In this document: in pieces, positions 54,679-63,796 of the stretch
Numbering within the stretch: position 1 is the stretch's first letter
Layout: each line of letters opens with the position of its first letter
Assembly: GCA_000383295.1 (NCBI GenBank)
Contig: KB911071.1
Span: 154,068 to 218,067 of the forward strand
Direction: 5' to 3'
Source of the DNA: Faecalispora sporosphaeroides DSM 1294
GTDB lineage: Bacteria; Bacillota; Clostridia; Oscillospirales; Acutalibacteraceae
DNA length: 64,000 bases
Notes under the pieces: model-generated
Database searches by the model: none
The model's input: only the letters and a program-made list of their open reading frames with translations
Told to the model about the DNA's origin: nothing
Translations under genes and position numbers: made by a program

Positions 54679-56754
54679 GTGAAGCAGTATCATGCGAAAA
54701 ACATTCTGAACATTGCGATCGCGGGCCACAGCGGCTCGGGGAAAACTACGCTGGCAGAGGCATTGCTGTTTTTGTCCGGCGCGTCTGACCGGCTGGGAAA
54801 GGTAGGGGAAGGAAATACGGTTTGTGATTTTGATCCCGAGGAAATCCGCCGCAAGGCCTCCGTGGGCGCAGCCGTTGCTCCGCTGGAATGGAAGAACCAC
54901 AAGATCAATCTGATCGATACTCCCGGCCTGTTCGACTTTGAGGGCGGGCTTTACGAGGCAGTTCGCGCCGCGGATTCCGTTCTGATCACCGTATCCGGCA
55001 AATCCGGCGTGCTGGTCGGAACCGAAAAGGCCAATCAGGCAGCGTCGGCCCGCGGACTTTCAAAAATCTTTTTTGTCAACGGCCTGTGCGACGAAAGCGC
55101 GCGCTTTTACCGCGTGTTTGAAGACTTGAAGGCCAGCTTCGGCCCGTCCGTGTGCCCGGTGGTCGTTCCCTATATTGTAGACGGCAACGCCGACTGCTAC
55201 GTAAACATACTGGAATATAAAGCGTACCGCTACCAAAACGGCACGCCGGTCGAGGTGCCGATGCCCGACATGGGCGACCGCCTGGACGGCCTGCGCACCG
55301 CGATTTACGAGGCGGTTGCCGAAACCAGCGAGGAAATGTTCGAGAAATATTTCTCCGGCGAGCAGTTCACGCCGGAAGAAGTGATCGTCGGCGTGAGCAA
55401 GGGCGTGAAGAGCGGCACCATCAGCCCGGTGTTCTGCGGCGACGCCCAGCTGACCTACGGCATTGAGCAGCTGCTCAACGGCCTGATCTGGCTGGCCCCC
55501 TCCGCCGAGGAAAAGAGCGGCGAGCTGGGGATGGACGTGGACGGAAACCCGGTCGAGCTCTCCGCAAACGAGGACGGAGCCGCCGCCGCAATCGTATTCA
55601 AAACGATCGCCGACCCGTTTATCGGCAAGTTATCTTATTTGAAAGTCATTTCCGGCAAAGTCACGACGGAGACACCGCTGGTCAACATGAGAACCGGCAA
55701 CCCCGAGCGCATCGGCAAGGTGGTCACCATCCGCGGCAAAAAGCAGGAGGAAGCGCAGGCGCTCGTGGCCGGCGACATCGGCGCAGTGCCCAAGCTGCAG
55801 GGCACCGGCACGGGAGACACGCTCTGCTCGCCCGCCCGCAAGGTGGTGCTGGAAGGCGTGGATTACCCAACGCCCACCCTTTCGATGGCAATTGTGCCGA
55901 AAAACAAGGGCGACGAGGACAAGATCGCACAGGGCATCCTTCGTCTGCTGGAGGAAGATCCCACCCTGCGCTTTGTCAATAACTCCGAAACCCGCCAGAT
56001 GATTCTCACCGGCCTCGGCGAGCAGCACCTGGATGTGGTGGTATCGAAGCTCAAGAGCAAATTCGGCGTGGAGATTACGCTGACGGAGCCGCGCGTGCCA
56101 TACCGCGAAACCATTCGCAAAAAGGTGCAGGTGCAGGGCCGGCATAAAAAGCAGACCGGCGGCCACGGCCAGTTCGGCGACGTTTGGATTGAATTCGAGC
56201 CCTGCGACAGCGACGGCCTGGAATTCGGCGAACGCGTCGTGGGCGGCTCGGTGCCGAAGGGCTTCTTCCCCGCCGTAGAAAAGGGCCTGCGCGAGAGCAT
56301 CCAGAAGGGCCCGCTGGCCGGGTACCCGGTGGTCGGCCTGAGAGCCACTCTGTACGACGGCTCGTATCACCCCGTGGATTCCTCCGAAATGGCATTCAAG
56401 CTGGCGGCCAATGTCGCGTATAAAACCGGCATGCCGCAGGCAAACCCGGTTCTGCTGGAACCCATCGGCACGCTTTCCGCCACAGTACCGGATTCCAACA
56501 CCGGCGACGTAATGGGCGAGGTTAACAAGCGCCGCGGCCGCGTTATGGGCATGAACCCCGGGGCTGCCGGAATGCAGGTGGTCGAGGCCGAGGTTCCGAT
56601 GGCCGAAATGCACGACTTTACCACCTTTATCCGCCAGGTGACCCAGGGGCGCGGCAGCTTTACGTTTACCTTTACCCGCTACGAGGAGGCTCCCGCGCAG
56701 GTGGCCCAAAAGGTAGTGGAAGCCGCAAAGGCCGCATCGGAAAAAGCCGAATAA
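54679..56754 (+). CDS. Elongation factor G paralogue (EF-G2-like)
   Basis: A 691-residue translational GTPase. G1 is AGHSGSGKTT, G3 is LIDTPGLFDFEGG. The G4 motif NKxD is replaced by VNGLCDE, and the switch region around RRKASVGAAVAPLEW differs from canonical EF-G. Domains II-V are present (GGHGQFGDVWIEFEP in domain IV, GEVNKRRGRVMGMNPGAAG in V). It belongs to the EF-G-like second paralogue group rather than FusA. Such paralogues may have no translocation activity. The start is GTG at 54679 with AAAGGAG. It is a single-gene unit between its own promoter and terminator. Confidence 0.9.
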   Translation: MKQYHAKNILNIAIAGHSGSGKTTLAEALLFLSGASDRLGKVGEGNTVCDFDPEEIRRKASVGAAVAPLEWKNHKINLIDTPGLFDFEGGLYEAVRAADSVLITVSGKSGVLVGTEKANQAASARGLSKIFFVNGLCDESARFYRVFEDLKASFGPSVCPVVVPYIVDGNADCYVNILEYKAYRYQNGTPVEVPMPDMGDRLDGLRTAIYEAVAETSEEMFEKYFSGEQFTPEEVIVGVSKGVKSGTISPVFCGDAQLTYGIEQLLNGLIWLAPSAEEKSGELGMDVDGNPVELSANEDGAAAAIVFKTIADPFIGKLSYLKVISGKVTTETPLVNMRTGNPERIGKVVTIRGKKQEEAQALVAGDIGAVPKLQGTGTGDTLCSPARKVVLEGVDYPTPTLSMAIVPKNKGDEDKIAQGILRLLEEDPTLRFVNNSETRQMILTGLGEQHLDVVVSKLKSKFGVEITLTEPRVPYRETIRKKVQVQGRHKKQTGGHGQFGDVWIEFEPCDSDGLEFGERVVGGSVPKGFFPAVEKGLRESIQKGPLAGYPVVGLRATLYDGSYHPVDSSEMAFKLAANVAYKTGMPQANPVLLEPIGTLSATVPDSNTGDVMGEVNKRRGRVMGMNPGAAGMQVVEAEVPMAEMHDFTTFIRQVTQGRGSFTFTFTRYEEAPAQVAQKVVEAAKAASEKAE

Positions 56755-56775
56755 CTCTGCTTGATTCAAATTCAG

Positions 56776-56818
56776 CCGGAGCATTTGCCCATAAGTGGGC
56801 CGATGCTCCGGTTTTTTT
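56776..56818 (+). terminator. Terminator after the EF-G-like gene
   Basis: CCGGAGCAT (56776-56784) pairs with ATGCTCCGG (56803-56811), followed by TTTTTTT. Confidence 0.9.
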
Positions 56819-56845
56819 AGCAAAATAAAATTTTTTTGGAAATTT

Positions 56846-56875
56846 TGTAACAAATTGGGGTGCTGAATCGTTCTA
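56846..56875 (+). promoter_or_regulatory. ECF-sigma-type promoter
   Basis: TGTAACA (56846-56852) and CGTTCTA (56869-56875), 16 bases apart, match the AAC / CGT pattern of ECF sigma factor promoters and differ from sigma-A sites. It lies about 20 bases before a short sigma-like ORF. Confidence 0.5.
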
Positions 56876-56893
56876 TTACTAGAGCGTTCACGG

Positions 56894-56983
56894 ATGGACG
56901 AATTCAATAAGGAAGAAGAAAACCTTCTCCGCCGTATTGCCGAAAGAAATGTGCAGGCGACACGGGAAACCTCTCTCAACTGA
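56894..56983 (+). pseudogene. Truncated sigma-factor-like ORF
   Basis: From the ATG at 56894, 29 codons read MDEFNKEEENLLRRIAERN and end at TGA. EENLLRRIAERNVQA resembles the first helix of ECF/sigma-70 region 2, and then homology stops. With an ECF-type promoter just upstream, it looks like the front of an autoregulated sigma gene that has been deleted. The match is short, so the call is tentative. Confidence 0.35.
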
Positions 56984-57105
56984 ATTTGGTTCTTCCGCGA
57001 TGCGGACCCATTCCCATAAAGCAAGGGGATTTTGACTACTCAGCTGCTTTCAACCAATTGCTTTCTCCTGTCGCATCCATTTGGAAGATGCACTCCTAAT
57101 CATAA

Positions 57106-57149
57106 CGCAGCAAGGGCGGGGATTCCAAAGAATCCCCGCCCTTGCTGCG
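57106..57149. terminator. Perfect 20-bp stem after leuD
   Basis: CGCAGCAAGGGCGGGGATTC (57106-57125) and its exact complement (57130-57149) around a CAAA loop. There is no U tract on either side, so it may stabilise the mRNA end or act as a weak terminator. Confidence 0.55.
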
Positions 57150-57173
57150 TATATCTGTGAAAATTCGTCTTGT

Positions 57174-57659
57174 TTACGGATTGGCGATGCTGTTCAGCAG
57201 CCCGCCCTTTGCAATAATGTTTTGAATAAACGGCGGGAACGGCTGGGCCTGATACGCTTTGCCCGTGGTGAGGTCGCGGATCACACCGGTGTCGAAATCC
57301 ACACTGACCTCGTCGCCGGCCTGAATCTCACGGGCGGCCTCCTCGCACTCCAGAATCGGCAGGCCGATGTTGATGGAGTTGCGGTAGAAAATCCGCGCGA
57401 AGGTTGCGGCAATCACGCAGGAGACGCCGCTCGCCTTTATCGCGATGGGGGCGTGCTCACGGGAGGAGCCGCACCCGAAATTTTTATTCGCCACGATAAT
57501 ATCCCCCGGACGCACCCGGTTGACAAAATCCGCGTCGATGTCTGCCATGCAGTGCTGCGCCAGCTCCTGATGCGACGAGGTATTCAGGTAGCGCGCCGGA
57601 ATAATCACGTCGGTATCTACGTTGTCGCCGTACTTGTGTACTGCTCCCTGTGCGTTCAT
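57174..57659 (-). CDS. leuD: 3-Isopropylmalate dehydratase small subunit
   Basis: With LeuC it isomerises isopropylmalate in leucine synthesis. The 161 residues have [17 protein letters not shown] and [19 protein letters not shown], the swivel-domain signature. The length fits the archaeal-type LeuD2 form. Its ATG overlaps the leuC stop by four bases. Confidence 0.95.
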   Translation of the reverse strand: MNAQGAVHKYGDNVDTDVIIPARYLNTSSHQELAQHCMADIDADFVNRVRPGDIIVANKNFGCGSSREHAPIAIKASGVSCVIAATFARIFYRNSINIGLPILECEEAAREIQAGDEVSVDFDTGVIRDLTTGKAYQAQPFPPFIQNIIAKGGLLNSIANP

Positions 57660-58939
57660 TCTGCGTCCTCCTTTCCGGTTTCCAAAGCCGCGGGGTCGGT
57701 CAATACGCCGGTCACCGCGCTGGCCGCCGCCACCGCGGGGCTTGCCAGATACACCTCGGACTCAATGTGGCCCATTCTGCCCACAAAGTTGCGGTTTGTA
57801 GTAGAAACCGCCCGCTCCCCTTTGCCGAGGATGCCCATGTGCCCGCCGAGACACGGCCCGCAGGTGGGGGTGGAGAACACCGCTCCGGCCTCGACAAAAA
57901 TCTCGGCCAATCCCTCGCGCATCGCCTGCAGATAAATGCTCTGGGTGCCGGGAATGATAATGCAGCGCACGCGCTTGTTCACCTTGCGCCCCTTTAAAAT
58001 CTCCGCCGCGGCGCGCAGGTCTTCCATCCGTCCGTTTGTGCAGGAGCCGATCACGGCCTGATCGATCTTTACCGTGCCCGCCTCGTCGATGGTGCGGGTA
58101 TTCTCCGGCAGATGCGGAAACGCGATGGTGGGACGCAGGGTGGAGAGATCAATCACGATCTCGCTGTCGTACTGCGCATCCTCGTCGGCGGTGTAGATCA
58201 CCGGCTCGCGTTGGAAACGATCCTTGCAGTAAGCGAGTGTGATCTCATCCACCGGGAAAATGCCGTTCTTCGCGCCGGCCTCGATCGCCATGTTCGCGAT
58301 GCACAGGCGGTCGTCCATCGAAAGGGATTTGACGCCCTCGCCCGTGAATTCCAGCGACTGATACAGAGCGCCGTCCACGCCGATTTTGCCGATCAAATGC
58401 AGAATCACGTCCTTGCCGGACACATATTGGGGACACTTGCCGTTCAGCACCACGCGGATGGCCCCCGGCACCTTAAACCAGGCCCTGCCGGTGATCATGC
58501 CCGCCGCCATATCGGTGGAACCGACGCCCGTGGAAAACGCGCCCAGCGCGCCGTAGGTGCAGGTATGCGAATCTGCGCCGATCACGCAGTCGCCGGGGCC
58601 AACCAGACCCTGTTCCGGCAAAAGCGCATGCTCAATGCCCATCTGACCCACGTCGAAGAAATTCGTAATGTCGTATTTGTCCGCAAAATTGCGGGTCTGC
58701 CGGCATTGCTCCGCCGCCTTGATATCTTTGTTCGGCGTAAAATGGTCGAGCACCAGTGCGATTTTATCCTTGTGAAAAATCCCTGTGGCCCCGCTCTTTT
58801 CAAACTCGTTGATGGCCACCGGGCTGGTAATATCGTTGCCCAGAACCAAATCCAGCGACGCCTCCACCAGCTGCCCCGCCGTTACCTGCGGCAGCCCGGC
58901 CTTTGCTGCCAGAATTTTTTGCGTCATCGTCATGCCCAT
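57656..58939 (-). CDS. leuC: 3-Isopropylmalate dehydratase large subunit
   Basis: The Fe-S subunit of isopropylmalate isomerase. The 427 residues have [36 protein letters not shown] and [15 protein letters not shown], which hold the three cluster cysteines. It belongs to the shorter (homoaconitase-like, HACN) class. The start at 58939 has GGGAGG upstream; the longer ORF adds unrelated residues. leuA and leuB are not in the window. Confidence 0.95.
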   Translation of the reverse strand: MGMTMTQKILAAKAGLPQVTAGQLVEASLDLVLGNDITSPVAINEFEKSGATGIFHKDKIALVLDHFTPNKDIKAAEQCRQTRNFADKYDITNFFDVGQMGIEHALLPEQGLVGPGDCVIGADSHTCTYGALGAFSTGVGSTDMAAGMITGRAWFKVPGAIRVVLNGKCPQYVSGKDVILHLIGKIGVDGALYQSLEFTGEGVKSLSMDDRLCIANMAIEAGAKNGIFPVDEITLAYCKDRFQREPVIYTADEDAQYDSEIVIDLSTLRPTIAFPHLPENTRTIDEAGTVKIDQAVIGSCTNGRMEDLRAAAEILKGRKVNKRVRCIIIPGTQSIYLQAMREGLAEIFVEAGAVFSTPTCGPCLGGHMGILGKGERAVSTTNRNFVGRMGHIESEVYLASPAVAAASAVTGVLTDPAALETGKEDAE

Positions 58940-58994
58940 CGGTTCAAACCCTCCCCTGATTTGATGAATGCTGCTTGCCTGTTTTCTTTTCTCT

Positions 58995-59000
58995 ATTATC
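58995..59000 (-). promoter_or_regulatory. Extended -10 upstream of leuC
   Basis: Minus strand TGCGATAAT, a TGn-extended -10 box. The -35 is unclear (TTTACA at a 21-base distance). Confidence 0.4.
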
Positions 59001-59009
59001 GCACCCTTC

Positions 59010-59039
59010 TTGCGCAAAGAATGTAAAGCATGATACAAT
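59010..59039 (+). promoter_or_regulatory. Promoter of the Crp/Fnr gene
   Basis: TTGCGC (59010-59015), an 18-base spacer and TACAAT (59034-59039). It overlaps the divergent leuC promoter region, so the regulator could affect both. Confidence 0.5.
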
Positions 59040-59173
59040 TGAGGAAATATTTTATCAGATTTCTACCGCGTGATCAGCAAGACGAAAAAGCGGCTGCCTC
59101 CTTTCCGCCGTCAGCGGGAAGAGGACCATTTTCTTTGAAGCAAGCGAAATATCGACAGCAGGGGGAACGGCAA

Positions 59174-59809
59174 ATGGAACAGCTAAAATGGGCGGCGGAA
59201 AGTTTGTGGGAGGTATTGGGCCGCAAAGAGACGCCCCGGCTGTACCCGGGGAACCAGATGATTTACCGGCAGGGTGAGCTGGCGGAGCGTTTTTATTATT
59301 TAAAGAGCGGCCGGGTACGGATTTTTATGAGCTCTGAAAACGGGCAGGAAAAAACCCTCACCCTGCTCGAGCGGGGGAACATCTTCGGTGAGGCTGCGTT
59401 TTTTGACGGTCTTCCCCGCGTTTCTTCCGCGCGCACGCTGGAAAAGTCACAGATCATTCCCGTCAGCCGCGAGGTGCTGCTCGACTGCTTCCGCGAGGAG
59501 CCGATGCTCGCCTTTCAGCTGCTGCATCTGTTCTCAAAAACAGTGCGCATGCTGTCCAATCAGGTGGATCACATGACCTTTCTGCAGGCCGATCGGCGCA
59601 TCGCAAAAATTCTCACCGAACTTTCAGGAGGGCGCGGCGGGGAACCCATCGCCTGCTCGCATGAGGATTTGGCAAGCATGGCGGGAGTCTCCCGCGTAAC
59701 CGCCAGCCGGGTTTTAAGTGAGTTCTCCCGGCGCGGCTGGATTTCCACCCGGTATCGGAGCATCCAAATCCTGAATCTGGAGGCCCTTTTACACTTTGCA
59801 CTCTCCTGA
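59174..59809 (+). CDS. Crp/Fnr-family transcription regulator
   Basis: A 211-residue regulator with a cyclic-nucleotide-type sensor domain (about 20-130, YPGNQMIYRQGELAERFYYL, ERGNIFGEAAFFDGLPR) and a C-terminal helix-turn-helix (about 160-205, ASMAGVSRVTASRVLSEFSR). There is no N-terminal cysteine cluster for an Fe-S centre, so it is not a classic FNR. The ligand is unknown. AGGGGG lies before the ATG at 59174. It is divergent to leuCD and might control it (inference). Confidence 0.9.
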   Translation: MEQLKWAAESLWEVLGRKETPRLYPGNQMIYRQGELAERFYYLKSGRVRIFMSSENGQEKTLTLLERGNIFGEAAFFDGLPRVSSARTLEKSQIIPVSREVLLDCFREEPMLAFQLLHLFSKTVRMLSNQVDHMTFLQADRRIAKILTELSGGRGGEPIACSHEDLASMAGVSRVTASRVLSEFSRRGWISTRYRSIQILNLEALLHFALS

Positions 59810-59971
59810 CGGAATTCCACGCGGGCCGCCAACGCTTTCCGCTCAAACGGCAGATAGGATTCCGGGTTTGAGTTTCAAAGGCCCTCCCGCCGCTGGCAAT
59901 TTGCCGCCGTTCGTGACGCGAGGCCTTCATAATCCGTAGATTTTGGGGAAAATAATCTGGGGTGATCTGCT

Positions 59972-60406
59972 TTGGAATTCGGGCTGGGAAAAAACAGCAT
60001 CCGCCTTTGGCGCATTTGGGGAACACTGGCTGCACTGCCGGCATGCTTTGTGAGCGGCATAGCCGCGGCGCTTTTCCCGATTGCGGGCATAATTTTATGT
60101 ATTATTTTCATAACAATATACTTATTGTATTATTTTTGGTATACTCCGCGCCTGTTCCGTTCCAGTTCGGCCGGCCTTCAAAACGGTCGGCTGACCTGGC
60201 GGACGGGCGTGCTGTTTTCAGTGCGCATTTCCCTGCGCCTCGAAACGATTCTCACCGCATCCATTTCGCGCACGCCCCTGCAAAGCCTGCTGGGGCTCTG
60301 CACGCTTTCGGTACGCCCAGTCGGCGCGCCCATCTCCCTGCGGCAGCTGGCGGAGTCCGACGCCCGGGAGCTGCTGCGCCGCATTGAGGAGGCCGCCGAT
60401 GACTAA
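59972..60406 (+). CDS. Membrane protein with bacterial PH domain (YdbS-like)
   Basis: A 144-residue protein with two membrane helices (about 14-60) followed by a PH-like domain (about 62-140, with LTWRTGVLFSVRISLRLETI and SLLGLCTLSVRP). This plan matches YdbS, which in Bacillus works with YdbT. The start is TTG at 59972 with GGGGTGA upstream. It overlaps the next gene by eight bases. Confidence 0.8.
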   Translation: MEFGLGKNSIRLWRIWGTLAALPACFVSGIAAALFPIAGIILCIIFITIYLLYYFWYTPRLFRSSSAGLQNGRLTWRTGVLFSVRISLRLETILTASISRTPLQSLLGLCTLSVRPVGAPISLRQLAESDARELLRRIEEAADD

Positions 60407-61847
60407 ACGCCCGCATGTGGTTACGCTGTGGAACTATCTTTCCCGCTTTTTCTTCCTGCTGATTGTCCCGCTGGTGCAGGCGGTGTTCCACGCGCCGTTT
60501 TCAGAAGTGGCGTGGAGCAGCCTGCCCGGCGTGATTGCCGTCGCGGGGATCGCGTGCTTTCAGTACCTCAGCTGCGGGTACGGCGTCACCGCTCTGGAGG
60601 ACGACGGGCGCAGCCTTTCTATTTTGTACTGGGACAGCGGGCTGTTCTTTCACAGGCACCGCATTCTACCGGCGGACTGCGTCGCCTCGGTGTTTCTGCG
60701 GCTGAACCCGATTCTCGACCTCTGCGGCGCGGTGCAGGTGATGCTCGACAGCCCCGCGGCAAACGCGAAGCGCCCCAGCCTGACGCTGCTGCTGCGCAAA
60801 AAAGAGCCGATGCGCTGGTGGAATCAGCTACGGGAAGAAATCACGCACCGCTACGCTGCCAGCCCCGTGCGCGTGGTGCTGATGGCCGTATCGTGGTCGA
60901 ACCCCGCCTCGGGCCTGCTGGTGATCGGCATTCTGCTCAACCGCGCCGGAAAGCTGCTTGGGGAGGAGCTCACCCGGCGGCTGTACGGCATTTATGAAAG
61001 CGTGAACCAGACCCAGCGGCTCATCGCCTGGGGACTGCCCCCCATGGTCGCAATCGTCGGCTGGCTGATGGCCTTGGGGTGGTTCTGCGCATTTCTGGTA
61101 CAGTTCTTCCGCTACGTCTTTTTCACTGCGGGCACATGCCCTGCCGGCACCATGATTTCACGGGGGCTGTTCATCCGCAGCCGGCAGCTGCTCACCGATC
61201 AGGCCATTCGCGCGGTGGCGATTCGCCAAACACTGATGATGCGTCTGCTGCATCTGTCGTCGGTCTACCTGCACACCATCGGCTCGGGCAAAGAAAAGGG
61301 CGACCGCAGCCTTTTGATGGCCGCGGCAAACACCCAGGAGCTGCACTATCACCTGGCCCGCTTTTACCCGAAGGAATCGCCGTATTTCTTTTCGCGCGAA
61401 AGGATGACGAGCGTGCGTCCGCCCAAAAACACCCTGCTGAGCTTTGTTTTGGCGCCGCTATTGCACGCTGCGGCCATCTTTCTGCTTTACGCGCTGTTTG
61501 TGCGGTATCTTGCCCTGTTTTCGCCGCTGGTGCTGTCTCTGCTGGTATTCCCGCTGTATTATCTGCTGCTCCGCACGGCCGCATACCGCAACTCCTTTCT
61601 GGCCGAAGACGACACCCATATCGCCGCCTGCGGCTATGTGGGCGATCAGCTGTTCACGGCGGTGCTGCCCAAAAGCGCGGTGCAGGCCGTGGTGATCCGC
61701 CAAAATCCGCTGCAGCGGCGCAGCGGGCGCTGCAGGGTACGGCTGTGCATCGGAACCGAAAAAGGCGCCTGCTTTGATCTGCGCCATTTCCGGCTGAAGG
61801 ATCTGCAAAGGCTCTCTTTTCTTTGGGAGGCAGCGGAACGGCCGTAA
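60399..61847 (+). CDS. Membrane protein with repeated PH domains (YdbT-like)
   Basis: A 482-residue protein with several paired membrane helices and PH-like modules. SPASISRG-type strands appear as GTMISRGLFIRSRQLL and TDQAIRAVAIRQTLMM, and near the end CGYVGDQLFTAVLPKSAVQAV. The YdbS-YdbT pair is linked to resistance to secreted peptides in Bacillus; the function here is unproven. The ATG at 60399 has GGAGG six bases upstream. Confidence 0.8.
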   Translation: MTKRPHVVTLWNYLSRFFFLLIVPLVQAVFHAPFSEVAWSSLPGVIAVAGIACFQYLSCGYGVTALEDDGRSLSILYWDSGLFFHRHRILPADCVASVFLRLNPILDLCGAVQVMLDSPAANAKRPSLTLLLRKKEPMRWWNQLREEITHRYAASPVRVVLMAVSWSNPASGLLVIGILLNRAGKLLGEELTRRLYGIYESVNQTQRLIAWGLPPMVAIVGWLMALGWFCAFLVQFFRYVFFTAGTCPAGTMISRGLFIRSRQLLTDQAIRAVAIRQTLMMRLLHLSSVYLHTIGSGKEKGDRSLLMAAANTQELHYHLARFYPKESPYFFSRERMTSVRPPKNTLLSFVLAPLLHAAAIFLLYALFVRYLALFSPLVLSLLVFPLYYLLLRTAAYRNSFLAEDDTHIAACGYVGDQLFTAVLPKSAVQAVVIRQNPLQRRSGRCRVRLCIGTEKGACFDLRHFRLKDLQRLSFLWEAAERP

Positions 61848-61911
61848 CCAGCTGCCGGGCACCAACAGGCCGTTCGGAATCGGGTCGCTTTCCCCCAAAG
61901 CGCGAAGAGCG

Positions 61912-61954
61912 AAATAAAAATATCAGGGCGCCGCAGTACTGCGGCGCCCTGATA
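61912..61954 (-). terminator. Perfect palindromic terminator
   Basis: Positions 61921-61954 are a perfect 34-bp palindrome whose half begins TATCAGGGCGCCGCAGT. On the minus strand it is followed by TTTTTATTT. Confidence 0.85.
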
Positions 61955-62042
61955 TTAAAAAGAGAGAGTAATCAAACGAAAACCGGCGGGTATTCCAACT
62001 AGAGGGGGCTGGAACAGAAAGCATCCCTTGTCCGGCATCTAA
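61912..62042 (-). ncRNA. Candidate small RNA of about 130 bases
   Basis: The minus strand has a strong promoter (62049-62077), a start expected near 62042, and the palindromic terminator at 61912-61954. The only ORF inside is 27 codons long and lacks a ribosome binding site. The transcript contains CCAGCCCCCTC and a U-rich stretch before the terminator. No known RNA family is recognised. Confidence 0.5.
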
Positions 62043-62048
62043 TTATCA

Positions 62049-62077
62049 ATTATACTGACTTAAAAGAAATTTTGCAA
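62049..62077 (-). promoter_or_regulatory. Promoter of the orphan transcript
   Basis: Minus strand TTGCAA (62072-62077), a 17-base spacer and TATAAT (62049-62054). A-tracts upstream (62078-62170) resemble an UP element. Confidence 0.65.
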
Positions 62078-62338
62078 TAGTTTTTGTGCTAAATTAGAAA
62101 AAATATCAAAAAAATTCAAAAAGTATAATCTTTATGAGAACATAAGCACAATCGAATTCACGATTTTTTTAGGTAAAACCGGCAGGCAGCGAAAAAGCGC
62201 GCGGGCCGAATTCCAAGGCGATTCAGCCCGCGCACAAATCCAAATGGCCCGACAGGCATCCCCCAAAAGGGACGCCTGTCGGGCCAACCATTCCATTTCT
62301 ATCATAAGGGAGCTTATACTCAGACAAAAAGAACCTCA

Positions 62339-63769
62339 TCAGCGCGCGCTTTCGTGAACCAGCTCAACCGGCCCTTCTTCCTTCGCCGTGTTCTTGAGCG
62401 CGCGGCCCTTGGGCAGTGGCCCGCCGGGCGCATACCACTTCATCTTCCAGCCCACCAGAAGAATCACGATGGTTGCCACAACACAGGCCCAGCCGAGAAT
62501 ATAGCTGCTGATGATCGGAAAAAGTCCGATAAAAATAGGCGGCGCCACAGTCAGGAAGGTGATAATCGGGCGGGAAATCAGGTTCGCAAAACCGGTATCC
62601 TCCACCGCGTAGGCCCGTTGATCCGGATCAACAATACGCTCCAACAGGATTCCGGTAGCCAGCACGCCGCAGGCCTGGCCCCAAACCATCAGATTGCGCT
62701 CAAACCAGTCTTTGGGAGAGGTATGCCCGCCGATGAAGATGAACCACGCCCAGTTCAGAATGAAAGCCGCAGCGATGGTAACAAGAAGCGGAACCGCATA
62801 GGTGATGACCACCTGTACATTGATGGAGCCGAGCGCTGAAACAATCAGAAAATCGGTGGAGGTACCGCTGATACGGCTGATTGTGGACTTGTCCACATAA
62901 CGCGCGGCCTTGGTCTTTTTCATCGCAAACTGAACCAGATAGCCCGCAATCAGCGCGGTGCAGAATACGGGGATTTCAAAGCCGGTAAGGCCCTTGAAAT
63001 ACCGGGTCATCAGGTAGCCCAAATAGCCCGCCAGCAGAACAATCCCCAGATGGAACGCCATGGAATCCAGGCTGATGCCGGAAACCGTGATCTTGCCGGC
63101 TTTCTTCTGATTCTCCGGCGGGATCAGTCCGGTCAGCATCTCCCTCGGCAGATCGTGCGGATCGGTAACATAATTGGTGTACCCCTTGCGGGCGCCCCAG
63201 TTGATGATGACGATTCCCAGAAGAATTCCGCCGATGATCCCCACCGAGCACAGGGTATAGCCGACCACCGCACCGTCGCTCCAGCCTACCAGCTCCAGCG
63301 CGCCGCCGACCGCCGCCGCCGTGCCGGGGCCGCCGAAGAACGCGGTGGCCATCATCAGGCCAAAGCCCTCATGCAACTGCGGATAGAAAATGCGCAGCAC
63401 ATACATGGTGAGCAGAATGCCCACACCGTACTGCAATACGGCAATCCCCATGGTGTTCACGGTCATGCCCCACATCATTTTGGAGCGCTCGGAGTTTTTA
63501 TCGGTCTTTCTGGGCTCTCCGTCGTCCTCGTCAATGGGCGCGGCGGCAAAGATGACCGCTACCAAAACCGCGGCATACGTGCCCAGCCACTTGGAAAACG
63601 GAATCCAGCCCAAGCCGTTCGGCCCCAGAACAAACGCCAGAATACCGGCCAGCAGCGAGGCCGGAATAAAGAATTTTTGAAAAATCGGGATTTTTGCGCG
63701 CATCAATTGCCCGGCCAGCAGCAAAATCCCAATCCAGCTGAGGTCTACAAACACATCCCATAACGTCAT
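62339..63769 (-). CDS. GltS-like sodium/carboxylate symporter
   Basis: A 476-residue membrane protein related to GltS but longer than the 410-residue one at 45469. It has the two Gly-rich re-entrant loops: MATAFFGGPGTAAAVGGALE (about 140-160) and MVWGQACGVLATGILLERIV (about 385-405). The substrate may be glutamate or another acid. A soluble linker (DEDDGEPRKTDKNSERSK) follows the third helix. The upstream gene ends 27 bases before it and both run on the minus strand. Confidence 0.85.
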   Translation of the reverse strand: MTLWDVFVDLSWIGILLLAGQLMRAKIPIFQKFFIPASLLAGILAFVLGPNGLGWIPFSKWLGTYAAVLVAVIFAAAPIDEDDGEPRKTDKNSERSKMMWGMTVNTMGIAVLQYGVGILLTMYVLRIFYPQLHEGFGLMMATAFFGGPGTAAAVGGALELVGWSDGAVVGYTLCSVGIIGGILLGIVIINWGARKGYTNYVTDPHDLPREMLTGLIPPENQKKAGKITVSGISLDSMAFHLGIVLLAGYLGYLMTRYFKGLTGFEIPVFCTALIAGYLVQFAMKKTKAARYVDKSTISRISGTSTDFLIVSALGSINVQVVITYAVPLLVTIAAAFILNWAWFIFIGGHTSPKDWFERNLMVWGQACGVLATGILLERIVDPDQRAYAVEDTGFANLISRPIITFLTVAPPIFIGLFPIISSYILGWACVVATIVILLVGWKMKWYAPGGPLPKGRALKNTAKEEGPVELVHESAR

Positions 63770-63796
63770 AATAAAACCCCTCTCCCATCGTTTGGA

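Larger units (their letters stand above)
56755..57173. other. Intergenic region between the EF-G-like gene and leuD
   Basis: It holds the EF-G-like terminator, an ECF-type promoter and short ORF (56846-56983) and a 20-bp perfect stem (57106-57149). The rest, about 56984-57105, shows nothing recognisable. Confidence 0.5.
61848..62338. other. Intergenic region with orphan transcript and GC-rich hairpins
   Basis: It contains a minus-strand promoter and terminator enclosing about 130 bases (61912-62077), an AT-rich tract (62078-62170), and two hairpins: GCGCGGGC/GCCCGCGC within 62196-62233 and GGCCCGACAGGC / GCCTGTCGGGCC within 62246-62285. The latter follow the GltS-like gene. A plus-strand TATAAT at 62124-62129 lacks a good -35. 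Confidence 0.6.
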
